Part shown: positions 13,027 to 22,974 of the stretch, in pieces
How the letters are laid out: each line of letters starts with the position of its first letter
How positions within the stretch are numbered: the stretch's first letter is position 1
Source: Gerris lacustris
Taxonomy: Eukaryota > Arthropoda > Insecta > Hemiptera > Gerridae
Direction of reading: 5' to 3'
NCBI GenBank assembly: GCA_951217055.1
Contig: OX578277.1
Coordinates: 69,202,455 to 69,266,454, forward strand
Length of the DNA: 64,000 bases
Translations under genes and position numbers: made by a program
The notes under the pieces: model-generated
The model's database searches: none
Told to the model about the DNA's origin: nothing
Seen by the model: the letters and a program-made list of their open reading frames with translations, nothing else

Positions 13027-13150
13027 ATTATTACTAAGCTAATAAAAGTACTATAAGCGTATTAAGTAATAAAATTAGTAATTTTTTAAAAGATACTAAT
13101 TTTATTACTTAATACGCTTATAGTACTTTTATTAGCTTAGTAATAATGCA
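13027..13150. repeat. Perfect 56-bp inverted repeat
   Basis: GCATTATTACTAAGCTAATA and the following bases to AAATTAGTA are repeated exactly in inverse after a spacer of about 13 bp (ATTTTTTAAAAGA). Each arm belongs to the long inverted end of the DDE transposon, so two element ends meet head to head. The identity of the arms implies recent formation or gene conversion. Confidence 0.8.
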
Positions 13151-13416
13151 AGAAAAACATTAAAATTGGAAATTATATCAAATGTTTATACAACTTTGAG
13201 CTTCCATAACTTCTATATTTTTATGCCTAACGTAATGTTTAAAATGCTTAAAATACTGCGTAATTTTATAAGCTTTAATTCGATATAGCATTGTCTATAG
13301 TTTACGTAAGTGTCCATAGAGAAATAGTAAAATAACTATTAGGAAATCAACTTATTCACAACATTAATATTTATTTACAAGTCTTCGAAATAACCACTAT
13401 TTTCATTTAAACAACG

Positions 13417-14275
13417 TCAACACCTTCTTGGAATGCTCTGTGTTGCACTCCTTATCCCTTCAACTTTCTGCTTTATTTGCTCAAATGCAGCAATAATTCT
13501 ATCCATTAGCTCTTCCCTAGTGTACACAATTGTTCTGTATACAATAGTTTTCTCTAGGCCCCACAGGTAAAAGTCTGCTGGTGTAAGGTCTGGGGAGCGT
13601 GGAGGCCAGTGGACTGGTCCACCATGCTTTATCCAATGTCTCGGATAATTAACATTCAGCCAAGGCCTAACATTTCTGCAAAGTGGGTGGGACACCCATC
13701 TAACTGCAGGTCCAACTATTCTGTGACTAATAATACCAGCCAACACATTTACAGAGAATTGCGGATTTTCAATAGACTAATAGACCATGTATGAGTGTTT
13801 TGAAAATTAACAGCACCAGCTCTTGTAAAAATGGACTTGTCGGTCCACAAAATTAAATGTGAAACATTTCTTCGTAATATCCAATTGCAAAATTGGCCCT
13901 CGCTGCAAAGTCAGCTAGGGTCAGCTCCTGGATGGGAGTGTCATGGAAAAGGCAAAGATAATTTCTTTTTCAAAATTCTAAAAATGCGTCCCTGGAATTC
14001 CCAATATAGCCGAAGCCCTTCTGCCTTCTAATCCTAGTCCTAGGATCAGTATGAAAATGATTCAGAAATAATTCTTCGTTGAAACCTCCAGCAGCCAAAG
14101 GTTGTTCATGATGACGAGGTTGTGCAATAGAGCCTGTTATTCGGCATCTTTCGATAACTTAAAAAATATGATAGGACGGATGTCGTCTGTTTGGGAACTG
14201 CCTGGCATACTCAGGAGTAGCCTCCATGCCATTCTTCAGACACTACCGCGCCAGCATAACAAAAGAAAACAATCG
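13417..14275 (-). pseudogene. Broken DDE transposase (DUF4817-type, Tc1/mariner-like)
   Basis: The C-terminal part is open (13417-13746) and has the signature GGPVHWPPRSPDLTPADFYL followed by WG, the block with the third catalytic residue region of IS630/Tc1/mariner-type DDE enzymes common in insect genomes. Upstream pieces lie in other frames. About 13.85 kb gives WTDKSIFTRAGAVNF, the first-Asp block. About 14.2 kb gives EATPEYARQFPNRRHPS, the helix-turn-helix DUF4817 block. Several frameshifts and stops separate the blocks, so no active enzyme is made. The fragment sits between inverted arms, as expected of its own transposon. Confidence 0.75.
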
Positions 14276-14377
14276 TATTTTAATTTTAAAATTACAGGAA
14301 AATTCATGGAGCTGTTACTTAATAAGTTGATTTTCTTATAGTTTTTTTTTCTATTTCTCTATGAAATCTTACTTAAA

Positions 14378-14534
14378 TATTAACACTGTATATTCAAGAA
14401 CAACTGATTTAATGAATGTTTTAAATACAACTGTACATAAGGATGACTTATTTTTTCCTTATATACTAAAATTTGGCAGGTCACTTGTATAACTTGACTT
14501 CACCTGTCTACCTTATTATTTTTGTTTTTCAACA
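14378..14534 (-). repeat. 3' LTR of the copia element
   Basis: On the minus strand it runs from TGTTGAAAAACAAAAATAAT to ACAGTGTTAATA. It contains the last codons of the pol frame (stop at 14516), so the C-terminus is encoded by the LTR. Identical to the 5' LTR but for two substitutions. Confidence 0.92.
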
Positions 14535-16003
14535 CTCCCTCCAAGGTTGACTAGGGTGAGAAGTCTGTGTTGTGATGCTGGAAGTGGTTTCGTCAGTAAA
14601 TCAGCCTTCTGCTGTTTCCCAGATATATGTTCAATCTTGAATTCACCTTCTTGAACCTTCTCTCTAACATAGTGATATCGGACATCTACATGTTTGGTAA
14701 GTTTGTGAAATGACGGGTTCTTTGCCAGTTTCACTGCTCCCATGTTGTCTACCCACAGAGTTGGAGTATCGTCTTCACCAGTTATATCTTTGAGAAGTCT
14801 TTTCAACCACACTACTTCCTTGGCAGCTTCACTAGCAGCAATGTACTCCGCTTCAGTTGTAGACTGTGACACTGACCTTTGCTTTCTACTTGACCAGGTA
14901 ATAGCTGCGCCCCCATGCTTGCACTACACTCCTGATACTGACTTCCTTGTCTCAGGATCTGCTGCGAAATCTGCATCTGCATACGCTTCTAGTTTACCTT
15001 TGCCATTGTAGAAGAGACCATTGTTGATTGTGGCCTTAATGTATCGGAAGATACGCTTTGCACCTTGCCAATGCCTTTTCTTTGGCTTCTGCATAAACTG
15101 AGCTAGGTGATTCACAGCGAAAGAAATGTCTGGCCTAGTAGCTACTGCCAGGTACATTAAACACCCTATTATTTCCCTGTAGGGTATATCTTGACCAGCT
15201 GATTCTTCTTCCTCACTTGAACCACATTCGGTGATGAACCCTACTTCCATAGGTGTCCTTACAGGATTAGCTTCAGACGTATTGAATCTTTTCAAAAGTT
15301 TTTCTGTGTAGCGCTTTTGGCTTAGTCGAATACCTTGAACTGTTTGTTCTACTTCCATACCTAGATACAATTTTACTGGACCAGCAGTTATCTGAAACTC
15401 TTTCTTCAATTTTTCTAGAAGTCTGTCGACTGCCTCTTGGTTTTCCCCAGCAACTAATCCATCGTCTACGTAGAGTGCTACAACTAATTTTGATTTACTT
15501 TGATAAAAAAGACACGGGTCTGCACTACTTTGCTTCAGTCCAATAGCTTTCAGATACTTGGAAAACCTTTCATTCCAGCACCGAGGTGCTTGCTTCAAGC
15601 CATATAAACTTCGTTGCATCCTGCAAACTTTCCTCGTACCATCCTGATAACCTTCCGGTTGATTCATATAGATTTCTCCATCCAGAAATCCATAGAGGAA
15701 CGCTGTTTTGACGTCAAACTGCCTTATCAACAGTTTCTCCTTAGCAGCAACTGACAATAGAGTTCTAACTGGGTCGAATCTTGCTACTGGGGCAAACGTC
15801 TCTTGATAATCAATGCCTTCTTTCTGTGTAAAACCTTTTGCGACCAGCCTGGCCTTATATCTCCCTGGAGTACCATCAGGGTTAGGTTTTATCTTAAAAA
15901 TCCAGCGACTTGTCACTTGGAGATAAATTTTGACTTGGAACTTCCAATCTGCCCAATTCTCACCTCCAACTAGCTTATCTACGATCCACTTTCTAGATTC
16001 CAT
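14516..16003 (-). pseudogene. Copia gag start fused to reverse transcriptase-RNase H
   Basis: From ATG at 16003 the frame opens MESRKWIVDKLVGGENWADW, the usual copia gag N-terminus. After about 30 residues it jumps to SRWIFKIKPNPDG, the start of the reverse transcriptase. RT blocks follow: ARLVAKGFTQ, DVKTAFLYGFLDGEIYM, SLYGLKQAPR and the catalytic YVDDG. RNase H follows with EAYADADFAADPETRKSVSG, then an in-frame TAG at 14926-14924 (SGV-stop), then AAITWSSRKQR, STTEAEYIAA and the tail HISGKQQKADLLTKPLP. The fusion removes zinc knuckle, protease and integrase without a frameshift. The single stop aside, the frame is continuous over 1.49 kb. It acts, if at all, only in trans. Confidence 0.9.
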
Positions 16004-16114
16004 GGTTGCACTTGATTAATTAATTTTGAATTTATTTTTTTTTTTTAATTTTTAAATTTTTACACTGTCTTGTCAAAAAAATCTAATAAAAAAAAAATTA
16101 AAACTTTCTTACGT

Positions 16115-16130
16115 CCTGGGTCCCATAACC
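16115..16130 (-). other. Primer-binding site for half initiator-Met tRNA
   Basis: The minus strand reads GGTTATGGGACCCAGG directly after the 5' LTR. This is complementary to the anticodon arm (CTGGGYCCATAACC) of initiator methionine tRNA, not to its 3' end. Use of an internal, cleaved initiator-tRNA fragment is established for Drosophila copia. Confidence 0.8.
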
Positions 16131-16287
16131 TATTAACACTGTATATTCAAGAACAACTGATTTAATGAATGTTTTAAATACAACTGTACATAAGGTTGAC
16201 TTATTTCTTCCTTATATACTAAAATTTGGCAGGTCACTTGTATAACTTGACTTCACCTGTCTACCTTATTATTTTTGTTTTTCAACA
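16131..16287 (-). repeat. 5' LTR of the copia element
   Basis: Same 157-bp sequence, on the upstream side for minus-strand transcription. It should carry the promoter; no convincing TATA box was picked out. Confidence 0.92.
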
Positions 16288-16672
16288 GTAAACAATAGAT
16301 AATGCTCTATATTGAATTAAAGCCTATAAAATAAAAGCTTATAAAAATATAGAAGTTATGGAAGCTCAAAGTTGTATAAACATTTAATATAATTTCAAAT
16401 TTTAATGTTTTACTTGCATTATCACTGAGCTAATAAACGTATTAAGTACTAAAATTAGTGATTTTTTAAAGAAAATTTAATGCCTGCACCCTTACGATGC
16501 TGCAAACCGCATCTTTCTATCTATTTTCAAAATGGCGGCTAATATGGCGGGCGACTAAAAAAAGGTTTTTAGTCACCTTGACATGTTATACATCAATATA
16601 AAGGTCTTGAAGTGTAGTGGCGATTATCACTTCGCGTATACTTACGTGAAACAAGCCTTACTTGTTTATACA

Positions 16673-16852
16673 GGGTGTTCCGCATAAGTACCTACATAGA
16701 AAAACCTATGAATCTACATCAAATTTCTGACTAAAAATGTCATGTAACCTTAGGTCCTATCAAACTTCGTTTTCGAGATACATCGATATATCGATTTTTT
16801 CATTTAGGTCTAGTTTTTAGCCATAAACTACGTTATAAATAAAAATCTAAAT
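16673..16852. repeat. Repeat X, right copy
   Basis: Direct copy of 12464-12650 beginning ACAGGGTGTTCCGCATAAG. Similarity ends at AATCTAAAT. Between the host transposon end (about 16530) and this copy is a 140-bp unique stretch with two short CGGC-rich motifs. Confidence 0.6.
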
Positions 16853-17384
16853 ATTAAATGCACGCGGTGAACTAGATAGCTACTTCTTAAATAGGTTTAA
16901 AGCTTTTAAATGTTTAGTTTTCAGAGGGGAGTGGTGGTGTTGCTTCGATAAGGCTTGTCGTGGAAGGAAGGAACGTGACTTAAAAAATCGTCATCTAATG
17001 AAATATTGCCTTCTAAAAGGTGTTTGAAGTTTCAATTTATTGAAGTTAGAACGTGTTATTATAAGATAGTATGTCTTGAAAAAATAAGTTAAATCTTTTT
17101 TGAATGTTGGTTCTTTTTTATATTATAAAACTTACGACTCTTTTTTGGATTGAAAATTAAATTTGTCGATAAAGGCTTGTAAGACATTTGAATGTTTACG
17201 TCCGAACCTTATATATTGATTTAATCTAAAAACTATAAATATATTCAAAAGATTTGGTCTAAAGCATTGAGACTTGCCGCCACACTTGTATATCTTTATA
17301 TATTATTATTGATAATTCCACAACTATAACATATATCATCTTGCTATCCTTAAAAAATGTATTTTTATTTTTCTTAAATATGTA

Positions 17385-17965
17385 GTATATATAAAGATAA
17401 ATTATTGTGATGGTGCGAAAATTAGATTTGAGATTTTGATGGATTTACACGTATGAAGGTCCCTACATTATTTTAAAAAAATGCCTGTCTGCAGTTTGTG
17501 CAGACGCGTGGAGACAATCCTACTGGGCCTGTTTCGATGGAATTTGGCGTACATGTCAAAAAAATTGTACCCCGAAGTAAAATCGAGAAACGAATATTAG
17601 CTTTAAATTAAGGGGCACTACCTTCTTAGAACTCTATAAAACTTTAAAAAATCATTATTTCTCAATCAATAACGGTTCTGAAGATTTTTACTAAAACATT
17701 CTAAAATGTTTCATCTCCATTTCACTATGAATCTAACCATATAAGTCGTTATTACGAAAAAATCTAGTCCTAGAGAAAATAGCAAGGGCTCTGAGTGGCC
17801 GAGTTCTATTCCCCGCCTGGGAGGATTTATTTTAATGTCAAATTTTGTTAAAATGTTCAATAATAATTAAATGTTACCACGATAACTCCAAACACCTATT
17901 GAATTGACAACACTAGACCAAGTACCAAAATATTTACTATTTGGGGAAGTTTAGTACGAGTTGTT
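17385..17965. repeat. V-family repeat, copy 1
   Basis: Shares ordered blocks with 41190-41650 and 58340-58830: ATTGTGATGGTGCGAAAATT, TTTGATGGATTTACACG, CGATTTCGAT-like, TAAAATCGA(G/A)AAA and ATGTTCAATAATAATTA. It carries TGGCCGAGTTCTATTCC near 17795, which resembles a decayed tRNA B box. It is non-coding. Confidence 0.6.
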
Positions 17966-18950
17966 GGGACAAATTTATTTTTAAGAAATGGATCAACTGT
18001 TAAAATGTATTGAATTTTTGAAAAAAAAAAAAAATAAATAAATAATAATAATAATAATAAATGCCAAATTACTGCGTTTTTCTAATCTGTGGCACATTGG
18101 CAATACAACTTTTTTAAGCAAATAAAAAATGTATGTCAATTTACATATTTATGGGTGTAGAACATTGATAGTTTGATAAATACCTATACATTAAAAATAT
18201 GTATTCGATAAACATTGACAACAAATTATCGATATATGTTGTTCGATAACATCTTCACTTAAACATGAATAATATATGTAATGTCGATTTTATGCATTCA
18301 GAACAAAGATACTAAATGGTTAAAACATGATGAATTACTGCATATCGAATTATAAAAAGATAGTCAAAGTTAAAAACATCGATATTTTATATGCATCGAA
18401 AACACCTAGCACAATAAAGTAAGAATTCTCGCAAGTATTTGATCCCATTAAACATTTTAAAGCAAGTAAATAGAATGAAGACTTACCGCATTGTGTTGTG
18501 ATGGCTAAATGAATAATCTTTACATTTGAAGTTCTTACTTATAATGTTTATTATATCATTTTCTGTTTCAAGATTGTATGAAAGGGACACGGTTATTTTA
18601 GACAAGATGTATTTTCTTTGTAGTTCGTGTCTAAATAGTGATCATCTTATCGGGATTTCTTTAAGTTCTATTGTGATATTAAATGTTGTTCAAATCGTGA
18701 CAATGTCCTCTTTTCTCTTGTAATATTCTACTAAAGTTTCTTAGAAGTATTTTCTGTAGGATTTGTTTAAATTTAAAATTAAATGTTTCATTGGATAATG
18801 TTTGACATATTAGAAAATTCAGTTTTTATCCCTTTTTTTTCTTGGTATAAAATTGGTTTATTATTTTAAGAATTGTTTTACAGAATATTTTTTTTTTGGT
18901 TCTTTTCTGAACTGACAAAAATTAATTTACAAAAAAATTAAAAATTAAGA
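17966..18950. other. No gene seen; short A-rich microsatellite
   Basis: A poly-A tract followed by (AAT)n lies at 18020-18060. The rest is AT-rich with short frames only. Confidence 0.45.
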
Positions 18951-18959
18951 CAAAGGGAT

Positions 18960-19385
18960 ATTATCTTTTTTACATTCAGAAGAGTGGTGTTTTTGTTCAA
19001 AAGTTGTTTAGATAACAGAATATAAACTCTCTTGTATGTAGAAGTAATAATATAATAAGTCAATTTATTTACCTCAGTCTAATTACCTATTAAGATAAAG
19101 GGATAGTTAGTCCAAAGAGATGTGGGAAAATGGAACATTACTACTCTTCTTTATATAGAAGTGTAAATACCTCTTTGTATATTACAAAAGAAAAAAAAAA
19201 ATAGACAAAGAAATATAATATCTTCTGTGTGTGGATGTAGTAATATCTCTTGATCTAATTAGCTAAAAGGCAAAGGGATATTTACACTTCTCTATGCACA
19301 AGTGTGATGTACCTTTGGACAAACGTTCTTTGGAATAAGGAACATCAAACTTGCATATAGGAGTAATAATACCCCTAAGGCTACT
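18960..19385. repeat. Degenerate tandem units of about 70-110 bp
   Basis: Successive imperfect units contain a phrase like 'cttctnTATanAGAAGTGTAAATA' followed by AAAGGGATAT. Examples sit near 18975, 19036, 19150, 19235 and 19290. Related blocks occur inside the MITE at 1.1-1.4 kb. The unit boundaries are blurred. Confidence 0.4.
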
Positions 19386-19389
19386 GTTA

Positions 19390-20290
19390 TAGTGGATGCA
19401 AATTCGGACGAAATTTTAGTTTCTGTCTACCAGTGAAGATAAAAGTAATTTTCGATTTTTTATTTAAGTCCTTAATTAGATTAATTATTGTTAAATGGTA
19501 AAAACAGAACAACAAAAAACAACACAACATGTATAAATCATTTGCTGCAAGGGACGATAAAGTATAGCACTAATTATTATTCCAAGATCTTTCAAGGAAC
19601 CCAAAATAGTTTTTATTATCACCAGCATAACTGTCCCACTAACACTTATTACTAAACTCCACAATAATTCATTCTTTGACGTCCATTGTACTTAAACATG
19701 TTATTATTACAACTAATGGGCGTCAGTACACGCATGAAAAATCAAAATGATTTGAACGAACAACTTGGTCGGACGTAATCGTGCGTATACGAAAGAAGCG
19801 ACTGCAGCCAAAGTAACAACTGTCATTCTATCAATTTGATTGTTCGGCCGAATACTTTCGAACAATTTTCTTCATAATACTCATCCACTGTAACTACGTT
19901 AGTCTAATTAAGTGGTAAAGAAAGGAATATGTAACATATAAACCTCTATATACAGAATAGCGATGTTTCTTTTTTCAAATGTTGTTTATAACATGCAAGA
20001 ACATAATCTAACATATTTATACATTATAACATCTATCTTGAAACAAATCATTTCTATCCAGTTTTTTACAAATGCTAATAATTCTTTAATACTTGACACA
20101 TTATATTTATTTGTCTCAACATACCTCTCCTTCTTTATTACTCTATATAATGGTTAATAAATTAATAACTCTATGAATAATGTAGTTGTTGGACGATGAA
20201 TGGATGGTCTTCGACGGTGATACATGATTATTGGTGGGTGAGGCGAGGTACCTAGGCAGTCACAGTACACTATACATAAATATGTAAATG
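19390..20290. other. No gene seen
   Basis: AT-rich; no splice-bounded exon or repeat was recognised. Confidence 0.45.
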
Positions 20291-20394
20291 ATATAGCTAT
20301 AAAATATGTGTAATAAATATAAATATATATTGGATAAGTAAAGAATAAATACCGTTGGAATGTTTGTAGGATAGAAATGTAAATAGGGTTTTAT

Positions 20395-20650
20395 TGTTAG
20401 AAATATGGTGCCTGGCAGAGGCCTTGATGTCATAGGCACACCAAACGTCAGGTTTTGCCTGGTAGGATCTTCTCCCAGGTTTCCTTAAGGGCAGCTGCAT
20501 TCCTGGCTAGGGCAGGAACCACAAAATATAGTTTCGAGCTCTTCTCAATCCCTCCAAAGATCCAAACACCCTCCAAAATACTTTACTTTATTACTTGCCG
20601 GTGGGTGGCAACCATGATGCGCCAAGATTTCCATAACTACCTTCTCTGAA
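20395..20650 (-). pseudogene. Merlin (IS1016/IS1595-type) transposase relic
   Basis: One minus-strand frame reads WIFGGIEKSSKLYFVVPALA then ALKETWEKILPGKT and a stop. The next frame continues PDVWCAYDIKA. These match the DDE-domain core of Merlin and ISXO2-like transposases: W.FGG.ER, a VP block, PGTTI, then SD.W.AYD with a catalytic Asp. A frameshift and a stop break it, and only about 70 residues of a 250-350-residue protein remain. No terminal repeats are seen. Confidence 0.65.
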
Positions 20651-21240
20651 TTATTTCAACCCTAATTCATAATCTTCAAATGTGTGCAACTAATAAAATC
20701 AATAAAATTATTTCTTTTAATATTTTATAGATTTAACTATAATCATTGGTCATTGTCACAAATCAATCTTAGAGGAGTATTTTTCACAAACATGATTCAT
20801 TACAATATAAAAACGAGTATTTAGTGTGTCCCAAGTTAGGGAAACCATAAGGAAGTGTTTGTTTATTAGTGGTGTTTCGAGAAAAATTAATTCCTTATAA
20901 AAACTTGTTCTTGTTCTTAAAACACTAAAAAAAAAATATTTTTCCATAAAATTAATTAAAATTTATGTTTATGTGTTTTTAGCAGCAGTGAACTAAATTT
21001 ACAAAAAATGCCGTAAAAAATAATGACAGTTATTCCTTCTTGGCAGTGTATTCTTTATTTTAAAGTGTTTGAAAAAAATGAACAAGAAAATAATATTGGT
21101 AATAGTGGGTTTGAGATCAAGCAGAAGTTATTATAAAGAATTAACTTCTCTCGAAAAATCACAAGTAAACAAAATTTTCCTCTTCAGTACTCTATTTTGG
21201 AACACGTGGAATATAACACAATAAATAAAATGTAAATTAC
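20651..21240. other. No gene seen
   Basis: AT-rich. It would be intron 1 if the promoter at 21.3-21.5 kb is real. Confidence 0.4.
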
Positions 21241-21244
21241 TTAC

Positions 21245-21510
21245 TTCAGGCTCCATATTCTCTCACGAAGTTTCTTTAATTTTCACTTAATGTCTTACAA
21301 CACTTTACCTTAAATTTTCGTTTAATGTTTGACTATTTGTGACACAGAAGATTAGGCTGGAAACGAACGCGTATTTGTAGATCATGCGAGCTTCAGTTCC
21401 CTTACTCTACCGCCAAAACACCAATGCTGATTTTATGAAAACGATCTCTCTTGTCAACGGATGTATCGATAGTATAGTTTAACTCATATCTTCTGTATGA
21501 CGTCATTGTT
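21245..21510 (-). promoter_or_regulatory. Candidate housekeeping promoter and first exon
   Basis: On the minus strand, a perfect CRE (TGACGTCA, 21498-21505) and the DREF-type palindrome TATCGATA (21464-21471) are followed by a GC-richer leader. The stretch ends in ATG GAG CCT GAA and the consensus donor GTAAGT (GT at 21244-21243), so the first exon would encode MEPE at phase 0. An upstream ATG at 21385 opens a 26-codon frame (starts MIYKYAFVSS, signal-like). It overlaps another fair donor, AAG|GTAAAG at 21309, so the start may be alternative. DRE and CRE elements without a TATA box are typical of insect housekeeping promoters. No second exon could be found to the left, so the product is unknown. 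Confidence 0.4.
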
Positions 21511-22750
21511 AAAGTGTTGATACAATGACTGACAAATAATAAAAAATTACATATTCATGCAGATTTTTGGTGAATCCATTTCGAAGGTTTTTAGCTATAT
21601 CCCATATAAATCTTTTACATTGAAAGCGTAATTAGGCATTTCAAGTTGTATTTATAATAGTGAAACAAAAACTATTGACTATATTGCGAAAATACGCCAG
21701 GATAGAAGGATAGAAAATAACAATTAAAGAAAAAGTCAATCGGATAACTAGAAAAAAACAAACAACTAAGTCTGAGAGTGAACGAGATCATATAATTTTT
21801 AATGGTCAATTAGAGATGTCAAAAACCATCGATATGTGTGAAAATAGCATTTTAAAAATCTTTATATAAAATCTGCTATTCTACTGGATGTTAAAGGGTT
21901 CTATTTACAGTTTCATCGCTTAAAATAAAAATGAACAAACAAATATTTTTCAAAACTTTAATAAAGAAATATGTTCATAAGGACTTGTCATTTTAATTAA
22001 AATGGCTCTAAGTTTTTTAGAATACATATTTTCTTGGAATTTTAAAAACAATATACTTTAATATAAGATTAAATTAATATTAGGATTTTCATGAAGTAGT
22101 ATTCATTTCAATGGTCTATAAATAATTTTAATTTTGCTCTACATAAGTTTCAAAAAAGAGGTTTGAAGTCAGTTTGTGTGACTGTCTGGAGAGATGAGAA
22201 TCTGTTGGACATTGTTGTCTTTATCGTGCTCTAATCCTGAAATTTAACATTTTCAAAGAATATTTATTAATTTGATTTGATATTATATTATTTAATATTA
22301 TCTGTATCTTATGTGAAAGAACAACCCCTGTCAGCTCAATTTATAAGATCTGAAGCCAGGCATCGTGGCTCTGGATTGATGCATGCTATAAAACTTGGCT
22401 ACTATTTTAAATGTTAGTGATGGTTTAAGAAATATATTAATTTTCGAAGTCCTCTAGCTCATCCCTTAAATTTCTTAAATTTCTACTGATAATTTTCTAT
22501 CTGGTTACTTTAAGTTTGCATGGCGTTGCTATTGTACGGCAAGCCATTGTTCGGCTTATAGAGAAATATTATTTCGTACTATGAGCTGCGTGATTTGTTG
22601 ATTTGTTTCTTTGGAAATTCTATATTTTCCTTCAATGGTGCTGTATTTCTAAGATTTGTTAAACTTCAAAATATTACTTTCATAAATTCTTTTTTTTTTT
22701 TTAAATATGAGACTTCATCATATGGTTAAACATTTTTAGATTCTGTTTAA
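21511..22750. other. No gene seen; possible terminal exon only
   Basis: On the minus strand an acceptor-like TTAAATTTCAG at about 22236 is followed by GAT TAG. It could end the proline-rich frame after one codon. No AATAAA signal follows closely, so this is weak. Confidence 0.3.
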
Positions 22751-22801
22751 CTTTCACTGCGTGATAAATACTACGAAATACGAGTAATGACTGTGAATTA
22801 C

Positions 22802-22974
22802 CCTTCTTCCTTCTTGTGGATCTTTATGTGGATGAGGTACTGAAGGGCAACCACAAGGATTCTGTGGGTAGCCGCAAGGGGGGTGAGATGGGATGCCGCA
22901 AGGGTAAGATGGGTACCACCCCCAAGGGTACCAAACGCATGGTTGATGATGAGGAGTTGGTCTGTGCTTGCGTT
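22802..22974 (-). CDS. Exon 3: Pro/Cys-rich region of the secreted protein
   Basis: The acceptor is a pyrimidine-rich stretch ending TTTCTTTTTTATATAG. The exon then reads ERKHRPTPHHQPCVWYPWGW and carries three CG-P type turns (PCGIP, PCGYP, PCGCP) before a charged tail (KDPQEGRR). The possible donor is AGG|GTAATT. The spaced Cys residues could form disulfides or a cross-linked matrix, which is inference. Its neighbour on the far side is a separate candidate promoter at 21.3-21.5 kb on the same strand, so any further exon should lie between about 21.5 and 22.8 kb. Confidence 0.6.

Larger units (their letters stand above)
14378..16287 (-). mobile_element. Deleted Ty1/copia LTR retrotransposon, 1.9 kb
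   Basis: Two 157-bp LTRs in direct orientation enclose 1.6 kb. The element reads on the minus strand. The primer-binding site abuts the 5' LTR (16115-16130), the polypurine tract GGAGGGAG abuts the 3' LTR, and a gag-RT-RNase H frame lies between. Full copia elements are about 5 kb. Here most of gag and all of protease and integrase are gone, so the copy is non-autonomous. The LTRs differ at only two positions (near 14444 and 14455 in the left copy), so the insertion is recent relative to the transposon it entered. Confidence 0.92.
14373..16292. repeat. 5-bp target site duplication of the copia insertion
   Basis: TTAAA at 14373-14377 and GTAAA at 16288-16292 flank the two LTRs. The empty site is preserved in the inverted left arm of the host transposon (GTTTACGTAAG near 13300). 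This shows that both copies were GTAAA and one has since changed. Confidence 0.75.
12651..16530 (-). mobile_element. Decayed DDE transposon with long inverted arms
   Basis: The left arm (12651-12828) is the inverse of 16340-16530. Shared blocks include AAAGATGCGGTTTGCAGC, AAAAAATCACTAATTTTAG and TTCCATAACTTCTATATTTT. A second left arm (13083-13345) also matches the right side, through CATTGTCTAT, GTTTAC and CATAGAGAAATAG. Between the two left arms lies part of a Z-family MITE. The body holds a broken transposase on the minus strand (13417-14275), and the right arm is split by a copia insertion (14378-16287). The layout suggests a mariner-like element whose left end was duplicated or joined to a second copy before the copia element arrived. 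Confidence 0.6.

Noticed and set aside
13609..14341. Three plus-strand frames of 61-79 codons
   Set aside because: They are antisense shadows of the broken transposase on the minus strand.
14742..15011. 89-codon plus-strand frame
   Set aside because: Antisense to the copia RNase H region.
18960..19385. CRISPR-like array
   Set aside because: Repeats are imperfect, of uneven spacing, and in eukaryotic DNA; they are degenerate tandem units.
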